64,000 nt of DNA, from the NCBI RefSeq assembly GCF_030272615.1, contig NC_081412.1, positions 102,412,796 to 102,476,795 on the forward strand, in the 5' to 3' direction. The DNA is from Cryptomeria japonica. Lineage: Eukaryota; Streptophyta; Pinopsida; Cupressales; Cupressaceae. This document shows, one piece after another, positions 11,555 to 22,000 of the stretch; the stretch's first letter is position 1; the number at the start of each line of letters is the position of its first letter. The notes beneath the pieces are model-generated. The model ran no database searches. It saw nothing but the letters and a program-made list of their open reading frames with translations, and was not told where the DNA came from. Made by a program: the position numbers and the translations under genes.

Positions 11555-12808
11555 CCTAGCATAAAAAATGATGAAACCCTCATGGAGGCAATGGAACCTA
11601 GGACCATATGGGTCACTGAGCTAGGATATGAAGTGGAAGACAACATCTTGGAACTTTATGCAAAAATGCTGCTTAAAGCTCCACTAGATGACAAAACAAA
11701 ACATTTTGGCATTGCAGAGGAAAAGGATCTTGAAGTCAAAATTGGCTTCAACGAGAAAAGAAGAGAGAAGAAAATTGATAAGATATTGGTATTTGTTCAG
11801 AATGTAATTCATAAGATAGGTACTGAAATGGGTTCTGGATCCAAATCGGTAGATCAACCGGCAGTGGTTAGTGCTCTTGACGAGAAGAGGCCTGAAACTT
11901 TCATTTCTTCTATCACTTCTGACTCTAATCCAGAGGATAATGAACCTCTAGCATTCAGAAGGGTACAAACAAAGAAGGTTGACCAACCTCCGATAGAGAA
12001 AAAGTAGGTGGAGCCAAGGAGGAAGTTAGTAAGAAAGGTAACAACTGCACCCACACCTCTGATAAGGAAACCTATTCAGAAGAGGAAACCAGTCTCATCC
12101 ACTCCTCCAACCCCCAGCAAGAAAAAAAAGAGTGATGAAGCTACTGAATCTGGTAAGGTTACAATGACCTATGTTGAATTGATAGATGAGATAACAAAGG
12201 ATGGTGTTTTGAAGAATGTATCTTATTACTATGAAAACTCATATGATAATGAGCAAGATGAGATTGAAGAGGAAATTTTGTTACACACACACACACACAC
12301 ATATATATATAAGAAAGCTTTAGTAGAGATTTTGAAGGAAATTCCTCTATCACTATATAATAAGTTAGATGGAAGAAGACTTGATGTAGTCAAGAGGGAT
12401 AGAGAAATTAAGGAAGTCAAACTTTTGAGTATGTGTGGCTCAATAAGTAATGAGGAAATGAAATGGTGTATAAATGTTGCAAACAGAATAGTTTTTAGCA
12501 ACAAAACCCAACAAATAAGCCTAATGATGGGCAGGGTAAATGAGGTAATAAATGAGACCAGAGATGGTTGGTCTAAATTCTTCCAAAAGAATCTTGATTT
12601 TCTCACCTCTCAAGAAGAATTTGCTAAGGAAAATACTTCCACCATTCTAGACAAATCTAAAGGGAAAGGTATTTTGGGTAGTTCAGTTCAAATTTTGAAT
12701 AAACTGGTATTAACTATGAGTGTACAGACACCACCAGCAATAAAGGAGAGTGTACAGTCAATACTGGCAGAGACAACTTTTGAGAAAGGCAATGTGAATA
12801 ATGTATAG
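11555..12808 (+). pseudogene. ORF2 of element B, part 1 (5' end deleted, interrupted by C)
   Basis: It aligns with ORF2 of A from about A position 6943 onward (MEAMEPRTIWVTELG). The first about 330 codons of ORF2 are missing: the DNA jumps from the gag-ORF2 spacer straight into this point. Frame stays open except TAG at 12005 and the TAG at 12806, which lies in the target duplication of C; the undamaged copy of that duplication at 20793 reads CAG. A CA/TA microsatellite (12284-12310) keeps the frame, replacing a Tyr/Ile stretch of A with His-Thr repeats. The frame resumes at 20798. Function unknown, as for A. Confidence 0.78.
12284..12310 (+). repeat. CA/TA microsatellite inside ORF2 of B
   Basis: An (AC)n run followed by (AT)n at the place where A has a non-repetitive TATATAGACATCTATA. 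The expansion keeps the frame with the following YKKALVEILKE segment. Confidence 0.85.
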
Positions 12809-12810
12809 GG

Positions 12811-15232
12811 TGTTAGGATAACCGGTGAACAACTGAGAGAGGGGGGTGAATTATTTGTTAACAGATTATATCAATTAATCCACTTAGTAACCTTTAACCA
12901 GAGAAAATAAACATTAAATACCGGTAAAGCAGAAACAGATGCTGGTAAGAACAGATACCGGTAAATAATGCAACTCAACAACAAAATAGATAATCAACAC
13001 AATGCAACCATAGCAATTAACACCATGATTTGTATGTGGAAAACCTGATAAAGGGAAAAACCAAGGTGGGAAGCCTACCCACAGTCAGATGATACTTCTA
13101 CAGAAAGTATGTGATACAATGAGGGGCCTACACATTGCACATGCAGGAAGGCACACTGCCTAGAGTGCACTGCTCATTAAAAAAGAGTATCACTGACTAC
13201 AGAGAGGTTAAAACCACCTCATGATATTTAGACAATAATCTAGTAGAATGAACTGTCAGAAATAGCATCTACCATGCCTGGTTACAGTCCCGGTTTGTTG
13301 GCATTTTGATGATGTTTTGATTGTCATTGATGGACACACACTTTCTTGATGTATGAGTTATGCTCAACCGGTAATTTTTCCAACCGGTATTGTGTATTAT
13401 TGAATGTATAGTCTCTAGACTATCGGTATTTTGCAGAAGATGGTTTACTGGTCACAGATTAACTGAAGATCCCAAGCAGTATGAAGACCCCAAGCAGTTC
13501 GAGGATCTCAAGCAATATGAAGGACCCAAGCAGTAGTTAACTTTTGATTAGAACACTACAATTTTCCAATCTTCATTTTTGACAACCGGTAATCGGTATA
13601 TTGTATTAACCGGTATATATCTGTGATGAGTTACCAACCGGTATTAATGTAATGTGTGATGAGTTATCATCCATTGACCCTTTGGCGATGTGTTTGTGTT
13701 GCGTTACCAAATGTGTCTAGATGCACTGTACCTAGGAACTTGTAGTCTAATTCTATTGGACCGACATGAATTCAAATTCCTTTATAAGGACATCATGTCT
13801 AGGGTTTGCATGTATGAGATAGAGAAGAAAAGGTTATTATGTGTGATCATTGAAGAGAAAATTAGGTCTGTGTGAAGAGATAGAGTGTGGAGATATTGAA
13901 GACTGAAGTGATGTTGAAATGCATTAACAATGAGCTGCCAAGGATCTAATTAAGCATATTGTGCTATTATATAGATCATTCACTTGTTGATTACTAATAT
14001 CTTCGACAAGTCTGAAATCCTTAACCGAGTAGGCCCAACAAAGCCTTTGTAAATCCTCTAACAAGGTGGTTCACAACTATGGATCTGAAATCCTTTAACA
14101 AGGTAGTCTTTAACAGGACTTATCTCCTAACAGAGATCTAGATTCCTAACAGGATCTATTTTGGTGAAGAACATTGTATGACCTTAACCGGTCTGGTTAC
14201 TATTTTGCAGATAGTTACTTGTGAGTTTCTACTCACTGTGGTTTTTCCCATCTAGGTTTCGACATCAAATATCTTGTGTTATGGTGATTGTGCTTTTATG
14301 GGTGAATGCTTTGTTTGCTATTTGGTTTGCGCTTATCTTAACCGGTTTATTAGTGAATATGTTGCACCAGTTATCTGCTAAACTGTTTAAAAGATTGATT
14401 ATAGTTTTTTTTGGTATACTAATTCACCCCCCCCCTCTTAGTATTCATAATGGTTAAGCTCAACACCAGAGGCCTTTGACCTCTTCATTAAACCCAATTT
14501 GATCCTCAATGATCGACCTAATCCTCTGCCTAAATGATATTGCAATATTCGCACATTACATTCCATACCATGATCTACAATGAGATCTTACATCAATTTA
14601 TACAAACCCTAAGGCCTAAACCAATTAGGTCGGCCACCTAAAAGATATTACAATAAGATCATTACATAAATCCATATTACATTGATATGCCATGTCGGCT
14701 TTAGACCAAAACAACATTAACCAATCCATAAATCATCCCGGTAACGTGTAGAGAACACGTTAACATGATATCAGTCCATAACCTAGATAGGCACCATACC
14801 TATTATGGGTCCACCAAGCCAAAGCGATGTCTCCACCTAGTTGAATCATGATCAGAGAACATCTTCAACATCCTAAAAGCCGCACCAACACCACTTATGC
14901 ATCCTGTCAAGAATTCTCAATAAAAGCTCTGCCAGTAAAACCTTAAACCTATACTGGTAAGGGTTTACAAGAATGTATGATAGCATCCGATCACCAAGTC
15001 AATACCAACTCACCAAGACATGCTCCAGAAACATGTAACGCATAAAATCAAACATACTCCATTGATCCAAAGATGTTGGAAGTGTCCAATAGATAGTCTT
15101 TACTGTCGGTAACACTAGATCTTCTATCGGAAACCAAAACCTGTATGTCAGTAACCAACCATAACAACTAGTGTTGACATCAATTGCAAAACATCAATAC
15201 AATACATAATCAATTCTTCTATAATGCCAACA
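12811..15232 (-). mobile_element. 3' LTR of C, split by a solo LTR
   Basis: Homologous to 19539-20792 on both sides of the insertion at 13296-14450. Without that insertion and its 5-bp duplication it would be about 1,262 bp against 1,254 bp for the other LTR. Confidence 0.92.
13296..14450 (+). mobile_element. Solo LTR (Copia type) inside the 3' LTR of C
   Basis: 1,155 bp starting TGTTGGCATTTTGATG and ending in a C-run plus TTAGTATTCATAA. It interrupts the LTR of C exactly where the intact LTR at about 20013 reads through, and is flanked by CGGTT (13291-13295) and TGGTT (14451-14455), a 5-bp duplication with one C-to-T difference. It is rich in AACCGGTA motifs. No interior remains, so it is the product of LTR-LTR recombination. 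The ORFs readable in it are chance frames. Confidence 0.88.
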
Positions 15233-15602
15233 ATCTCCCCCTTTGGCATTGATGGAAACACTAGATGTGAAAAACATCTAAGTACCAAGAAATGCCAAAC
15301 AAGTCTCCCCCAATGGAAGACAACCAACAAACTCCCCCTTTGAATAATATCTTTGTAAAGTTCTATTTTTTTTCTTTTTCACATCACTATCTCTTCCCCT
15401 TTGACATCAATGCCAGAGATCTGAAAAAAATATCAAAGCAATAATGTAAGTCCTTGATTCTCAAAGTTGACTACTCCCCCTGAGTAGTAGCACCACTCAT
15501 CAGTGTCAGACTGAATAGTATCTTTGATAATGCATGTCAGACTGATGCCAAACTACATCAATCAATTCTTTTCCGAAGGGGCAAAAACCCCTAACCTGTC
15601 TC
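15233..15602 (-). other. Polypurine-tract array of C
   Basis: On the minus strand AAAGGGGGAG abuts the LTR (complement at 15235-15244), and further GGGGGAGA-like tracts lie at about 15304, 15332, 15392 and 15474. This repeated-PPT layout matches that of A, B and D. Confidence 0.75.
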
Positions 15603-17092
15603 TCAAATACTCAAATGATTCTTTAGACGGAGGTTTAGTGATAAATCTGCAATCTTCTCTTTAGTGTTCACATAAACCAATTTGACTTCCTTTTCTTCTA
15701 CCTTATCCTTCAGAAAGTTATACTTTATTGATATGTGTTTAGTCTTAGAGTGAAATATCGGATTCTTAGACATGTCAATAGCTGCAGAGTTATCACAGTA
15801 GATAACTATCGGTTCACTACAATTTACCCTGATATCCTTCAACATTTGCTTCATCCACAAGACTTGTGTACAATTAGTTGTTGCTGCAACATATTCAGCT
15901 TCAACAGTAGATAAATAAATGCATGACTATTTTTTGATGATCCATGAAACTAGTTTTTTTCCAAGAAAGAAGGCTCCACTAGAAGTTCTCTTCATGTCAT
16001 CAGTATCTCCTACCCAATCTGAATATGTATATGCACATAAAGTAAAGTCATCATCTCTAGAATACCATAAGCCATATTCAGTTGTGCCTTGCAAATATCG
16101 AAATATCCTCTTTACTCACATTCATGATTTTCTTTAGGATTACTTTGATATCTTGAAACAATACTCACGACATTCATAATATCTGGTCTAGTCTGAGTTA
16201 GATATAACAAGCCACCGATCATAGACTTATACCTTGTTGGATTTACCAGTGCAGATGTATCTTTGATAGATAATTTCTCACTATTCACCATAGGAGTACT
16301 TACTGGTTTGAAATTATCCATACCAAACTTCTTCAACAATTTCCTTAGATACTTAGTTTGACAGATAAAGATAGCTTTGTTAGTTTGAGTAATCTGCAAA
16401 CCTTAGAAAAAAATCATCTCACCAATCATGGACATTTCAAATTCATTCTTCATGTTGTTAGCAAAATCCATGCACAATTTATCTTCTCCTCCAAAAATGA
16501 TATCATCAACAAATACTTCAATAATCAGAATATCATCATCAGTAATTTTGTAATACAAATTATTGTTAGCACTGCCTTTAGTAAAACCAAGTTTCAAAAG
16601 ATAATCATCCAACCTTGCATACTGAACTTTAGGAGCTTGTTTCAATCCATATAATGCTTTCTTTAACGTACAAACCATATCCTTATCATCTGTCAGTGAA
16701 AATCCATCAGGTTGTTCAATGTATACTTCTTCTTCAAGTTCACCATTCAAAAATGCACATTTAACATCCATTTGATAAACCTTATAGTTCTTATATGCTG
16801 CATAGGCAAGAAATAGTCTAACAACTTCAATTCTAGCTACAGGTGCAAATGTCTCACCATAATCAATTCCTTCCTTTTGAGAATATCCTTTACAAACTAG
16901 TCTAGCCTTGTTTCTTACAACTTGACCATCCTCATTCAGTTTATTTCTGAAAACCCATTTAGTTCCAATAACATTCTTATTTTTAGGCTGGGAAACTAAA
17001 GTCCAAGTCTCATTCTTCTCTATCTGATCTAATTCATCTTCCATAGCTTTTAACCAATGTTTATCTTTACAAGCTTCAATAACTCCCTTCAT
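15603..17092 (-). pseudogene. Copia reverse transcriptase-RNase H of C
   Basis: The frame from 17092 begins in the conserved N-terminal part ([25 protein letters not shown] is present in order), carries the first catalytic Asp in [12 protein letters not shown] (residue 109) and the Copia form of the polymerase motif FVDD (194-197). A stop at 16400-16402 is followed in frame by the segment to 16112 (LLYLTQTRPDIMNVV). Beyond a decayed stretch, the RNase H end is readable from 15860 in another frame (YCDNSAAIDMSKNP, TKHISIKYNFLKD). It lies downstream of the integrase, the Copia order. Active-site residues remain but stops and shifts make it inactive. Confidence 0.93.
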
Positions 17093-17183
17093 TTGTCAAT
17101 CTTCTTCTTTTCATAACTCCCTTGTTCCTATCTCCAATGATTTGATCTTCAGAGTGATTTAACATTACATACCTTGGTGTCTT

Positions 17184-18389
17184 CTAGATTTCAGGTTCAC
17201 TAATCTGATCATCAATTACAATTGAATTTTCAGACTGTGTTGGTGTAACTGTCTCAATTTTTGGTACCAGTTGAGGCATTGTCGGTTCAGTTATGATCAT
17301 TTTCACTGTCGGTTCCCTGTCATATGATATAGATTGATTTTTGTATTTCTCATCCACTTTCACATTTGCACTCTCCATAATTTTCTGCCATCTTTTGTTA
17401 TAACATCTATATGCTTTTCTTTGAATAGAATAACCAAGAAATATTCCTTCATCACATCTAGGATCAAACTTCCCAATTGAATCATCCCTTTTGATATAGC
17501 ATTTACTTCCAAAAATTCTGAGATATTTAACAGTAGGTGTATGTCCAAACCATAGTTCATAAGGGGTCTTACCGGTTTCACCTTTGATGTGAACTTTGTT
17601 GAATGTGTAGACGATTGTACTTACTGCTTCTCTCCAGTAGATGTGAGGTAATTGAGCTTCCATCATCATGGTTCTTGCTGCATCCAAAATGGTTATGTTC
17701 TTTCTTTCCACCACTCCATTCTGCTGAGGAGTTCGACGTGCAAATAATTGTCCCCTGATTCCACTTGTCTCACAATAACTATTAAATTCATGAGAAGTGA
17801 ACTCACTGCCTTGATATGATCTTAGACATTTGATTTTCAATCCAGTTTCAGTCTCTGCTTTTTCTTTAAAGATCTTGAATTTCTCAAAAGCTTCAGACTT
17901 CTCCCTAAGAAAAGTCACCCACATTATTCTAGAATAATCATCAATTATTAGCATGAAGTACCTAACACCTTGAAAGCTTCTAGTCTTTGCTCCATTCTGA
18001 ATACCGGTTGCAATCTCCAAACCAATCTTGTTGATGATTTTGCATTTTCTATCCTTGAATTGAAGTTGGAATCCCGTGTCCACCAATTGACCAACACTCA
18101 AAAGATTATGCTTTAAACCTTCTACATAATAAACATTGTCAATATTATGCTTACCATATAGAGAAATAGTACCTCTACCTTTGATCATACATGCTTTGTC
18201 ATCTCCAAACCTTACTTGACCACCATTGTATTCTTGCAGGGATAGAAATTTCCCTTTATCTCCAGTCATATGTTGTGAGCATCCACTATCAATTACCCAT
18301 TCATCCTTATCTTTAACTTCTACTGCCACGACCTTTTCTTCATTCTTGCTAGTTGGTTCTGGTTCATCTTCCTTTAAGTTATATAGCAC
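17184..18389 (-). pseudogene. Copia protease-integrase of C, with zinc domain deleted
   Basis: An open stretch of 401 codons. Residues 31-43 are the aspartic protease active site (WVIDSGCSQHMTG). Residues 141-160 (GVRYFMLIIDDYSR) are integrase core and 219-230 hold TPQQNGVVERK with catalytic Glu228. Between residues about 125 and 139 the usual integrase zinc-binding HHCC region and the first catalytic Asp are absent, so the protease-linker runs directly into the core. The second catalytic Asp is Tyr192 (SYQGSEF instead of SDNGGEF). The frame is otherwise unbroken. This protein could cut polyprotein but not integrate DNA. Confidence 0.9.
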
Positions 18390-18777
18390 CCATTCCTTTC
18401 CATTGTCGGATCCACTAGCAGAGGCTACTATCGGTTCATCTTCAAAGTCATCAGTTACTCCTTCCTCATCCTCTATGTAGCATTGCTTGTTTCTCTTGAA
18501 TTTATATATGTTCTGATTAGGCTTGAATGATTTCTTAACTCTTTCTTCAAATCTTGCATTACTTTCAGGACATCTAGATTCAAAATGACCAACTTATGAC
18601 ATGCAAAACATTTAAAAGGTGCTTTTCCTTCATACTTACTTCTTGTCGGTCCTTTAGGTACTCTTCTAGCAAATAAGGTTTCCAGTTGCTCAAATTATTC
18701 ATCCTCTTTCCTAATATCTTCCAATTCCTTTTAATAGAAGGATTTCCAATCATTCTTGTTGGTAGATGATGATGATT

Positions 18778-18831
<54 letters not shown>

Positions 18832-19480
18832 CATGAAAAGCAGGTTCATATTTTGCAGCTCCAGAAGGTCCAAATTCTTCAAGCTCAAACACAGATAACT
18901 TCCCAATCATAATATCTCTGTTAACTGAAGTGTTTGCCATTGTTCTCAACTCATTAATTGCAGTTGCCTTCATCTTGTAAGTCAGTGGAAGGGATCTCAA
19001 GACTTTGGAAACTATTTCATCTTCACTCAGAGATCCTCCACAACATTGAATTCCCATGACAATCTCATTTACTTTGTCCATAAAAGTAGCGATTCTTTCA
19101 TTGTCACCCATCTTCAAGTTCTCATATCTCACTTGTTAACCATCAAGTTTAGCAAATTTTATAGTAGGGTCACCTTCATTTAGAGTTTGAAATTTATCCC
19201 ACATGACCTTTGTATATGATTTATCAGTCAATCCCATGATCTATTGATCAGTAAGTGCACACAGAAGGGCTTCTCTAGCTCTGCAATCATTTTCAATATT
19301 TTTATCCAAGTCTACAAGAGCAGGATTGCTAGATGTTGGATCATAAGGTGTTTATCCTTTCTCAGTGATCCCCCAAATATCCTTGCCAAGACATCTAAGA
19401 TGAGTCTCCATTCGGATTTTCCATATCCCATAATTTGTCCCATTAAGCTTAGGGATTTCTCTTCTGAAGATAGTTGCCAT
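18390..19480 (-). pseudogene. Copia gag of C
   Basis: Start ATG at 19480, 45 bases inside the primer site. N-terminus MATIFRREIPKLNGTNYG...W is the typical start of a UBN2-class Copia gag; the central part (18776-19132) contains ERIATFMDKVNEIV and LPLTYK. Stops interrupt it at about 19350, 19240 and 19138. A trinucleotide run then gives polySer in this frame (polyHis in the next), after which a knuckle-like segment (FKCFACHK) appears in a shifted frame. This is a conventional gag, unlike the four-knuckle proteins of A, B and D. Confidence 0.85.
18771..18832. repeat. Trinucleotide (ATG/CAT)n microsatellite in gag of C
   Basis: About 20 near-perfect GAT/ATG units. It encodes polySer or polyHis on the minus strand depending on frame, and marks where the gag frame is lost. 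Confidence 0.95.
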
Positions 19481-19524
19481 AGGATCTACCTCAAGTGGTT
19501 AAGCTTTTGCAAAAGAGGACCAAA

Positions 19525-19536
19525 GCTCTGATACCA
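19525..19536 (-). other. Primer binding site of C
   Basis: Minus strand TGGTATCAGAGC, two bases from the LTR terminus; a perfect match to the initiator-tRNA-Met site of plant Copia elements. Confidence 0.93.
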
Positions 19537-19538
19537 AT

Positions 19539-20792
19539 TGTTAGGATAACTGGTGAACAACTAAGAGGGGGGGTTGAATCAGTTGTTAACATATTATATC
19601 AATTAATACACTTAGTAACCTTTAACTAGAGAACATAAACATTAAATACAAGTAAAGCAGAAATAGATGTCGGTAAGAATAGATACTGGTAAACAATGCA
19701 ACTCAATAAAAAAATAGATAATCAACACAACGCAACAATACCACATAACACCATGATTTGTATGTGGAAAACTCAGTAAAGGGAAAAACCATGATGGGAA
19801 GCCTACCCACAGTCAGATGATACTTCTGTAGAAAGTATGTGATACAATGAGGGGCCTGAACATGCAGGAAGGCACACTGCCTAGAGTGCACTGCTCATTA
19901 CAAAAGAGTCTCATTGACTACAAAGATGTTAAAACAACCTTAAGATATTTGGACAACAATCCAATAGAATGAACTACCAGAAATAGCATCTACCATTCCT
20001 GATTACAGTTCTGGTTAAGCTCAACATCGAAGACCTTTGACCTCTTCATTAAACCCAATTCGATCCTCAATGATCGACCTAATCCTCTGCCTGAATGATA
20101 TTGCAATATTCATACATTATATTCCGTACCATGATCTACAATGAGATCTTACATCATTTTATACCAACCCTAAGGCCTAAATCAATTAGGTCGGCCACCT
20201 AAAAGATATTACAATAAGATCTTACATAAATCCATATTACAATGATATGCCATGTCGGCTATAGACCAAAACAACATTAACCAATCCATAAATCATCCCA
20301 GTAACGTGTAGAGAACACGTTAACATGATACCGGTCCATAACCTAGATAGGAACCAGACCTATTCTGGATCCACCATGCCAAAGAGATTTCTCCACCTAG
20401 TTGAAGAACAATCAGAGAACATCTTCATCATCCTGAAAGCCGCACCAACACCACTTATGCATCCTATCAAGGATTCTCAATAAAAGATTTGTCAGTAAAA
20501 CCTTAAACCTATACTGGTAAGGGTTTACAAGAGCGTATGATAGCTTCCGACAACCAAGTCAATACCAACTAACCAAGACATGCTCCAAGAACATGTAACA
20601 CATAAAATCAAACATACTCTATTGATCCAAATATGTCGGAAGTATCCAACAGATAGTCTTTACTGCCAGTAACACTAGATCTTTTGTCGGTAACCAAAAA
20701 TTGTCTGTCAGTAACCAACCATAACAGCTAGTGTTGACATCAATGACAAAACATCAATACAAAACATAATTAATTATTTCATAATGCCAACA
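19539..20792 (-). mobile_element. 5' LTR of C
   Basis: 1,254 bp. It is uninterrupted and so defines the insertion site of the solo LTR in the other copy. On the minus strand it contains TGTAGTCAATGAGACTC...GCAGTG...CTAGGCAGTGTGCC, a block shared with the LTRs of A and B. Confidence 0.92.
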
Positions 20793-20797
20793 CAGGG

Positions 20798-21757
20798 TAC
20801 TGACAATATTGTGGATAAAACTCCACCAACAGTAACTGATACTGCACCAAGTGGCGAAGCCACCAGTGCAAAAGAGGATAAGGTAAAGGGGACTGATAAG
20901 ACTATACCGACAGTTGATGTTGATTCCTCAACAAAAATTTTGGCAATTGACACTTCTCAAGTTCAGAAGAAATCAATCACATAGATGAGTCCCACTGAGT
21001 TAATGATGGTAGCTACTCAAAAGCTAATAAAGGAGGGATCTACAGACAAAGGAATAATAGATTAGTCAATTACAGTTTTGCAGAGACTAATTCCTAATTG
21101 TATGATTGAGAATAAAGAAATCCCTTCTGGAAAGCTTAAGGCATTAATTGAGCATATATCTAACAACTTTCAATCATTGCAGCAAATTTCAGACCGATAG
21201 GAACTTGAGAGATTTACTTTGGCTAAAAGAGCCGCTTTTGACCAAATTATTGAAATAGAGAAGAGGAAGATTGAAGAAAAACTGATTCTTATTGAAAATT
21301 ATTTAAAATAGTGTACAAATATCTACAGGGTCTGTTGTAATATAGAAATTCTTACAACAAATGTAGATAGCAGGTTAAAGGAGTTACATGAAAAGGTTGC
21401 TAATATTGCTAATTCTTTTGATGGATTAACCTCACTCACAACATCTATTGATGGATTTTGTCTTTGGAGAACCAAATTCTTGCTTTTGAAAAAGAAAGAG
21501 ACAAGATCATTCGGAGAGCAAGGAGTCTCAGAGGATTGGTGAGTCTGAGATTGGATTCACTTGGTGTACATAAGAGGGAATTTATGGATATGCTTGCCAA
21601 GCCCACACCGATAGAAGTCACGGAGAAGGAAACACTTGCACACTTATTGAGTGGACTTGTATCAATATCTGCAACTTTCAAAACTGGCTGGGATATATAT
21701 TTACAGTTGCTAGACAAAGCTTATTCAGAAATTTTGAAATTGGTCAAGCTTCGGTAA
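20798..21757 (+). pseudogene. ORF2 of element B, part 2
   Basis: It continues part 1 directly after C: TPPTVTDTAPSGEA matches A at about 8165-8207. Stops at about 20982, 21062, 21198 and 21308 and a frameshift near 21450 follow. The C-terminal about 95 residues are open from 21458 (LENQILAFEKERDKIIRRAR, DSLGVHKREFMDML, ending KLVKLR), helical and charged. This part gives the best view of the ORF2 C-terminus. Role unknown. Confidence 0.78.
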
Positions 21758-21840
21758 AGTAAAATGTATTTATTCATTCTTTTGCACAGATTCTAAACCA
21801 AATTATTTCAATTCTTTCATCAGTCGTTGGCATTGATGCC

Positions 21841-22000
21841 AAAGGGGGAGTGTATATAATGTGAAAAATATCAAATAGAAAAATATGGGAAGGATATTAG
21901 ATAGAGTGTATTGCTCAGGGGGAGCATATCTCATATTTCAGTTGAACTGGCAGGGAATCCATTTTTCACGAGTGTTGTCATCGATGCCAAAGGGGGAGAT
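21841..22000 (+). other. Polypurine-tract array of B
   Basis: AAAGGGGGAG at 21841-21850, AGGGGGAG at 21917-21924 and AAAGGGGGAGAT at 21989-22000; the first and last share the preceding TGATGCC or CGATGCC context. The last abuts the LTR. Confidence 0.8.

Larger units (their letters stand above)
12811..20792 (-). mobile_element. Ty1/Copia element C, full-length but decayed, nested in ORF2 of B
   Basis: Minus-strand element with 5' LTR 19539-20792, primer site, gag, protease-integrase, reverse transcriptase-RNase H, polypurine tracts and 3' LTR 12811-15232. Termini are TGTTAGG...GCCAACA on the + strand. Flanks TAGGG (12806-12810) and CAGGG (20793-20797) are a 5-bp target duplication differing by one C-to-T. 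Domain order protease, integrase, reverse transcriptase is that of Copia. Several frames are broken and the integrase has lost essential parts, so it is inactive. LTR divergence looks of the order of ten percent by eye, meaning an old insertion. Confidence 0.93.

Noticed and set aside
18580-18906. Minus-strand frame with a long polyHis run
   Set aside because: It is the trinucleotide microsatellite in gag of C read in the wrong frame; the gag frame reads polySer.
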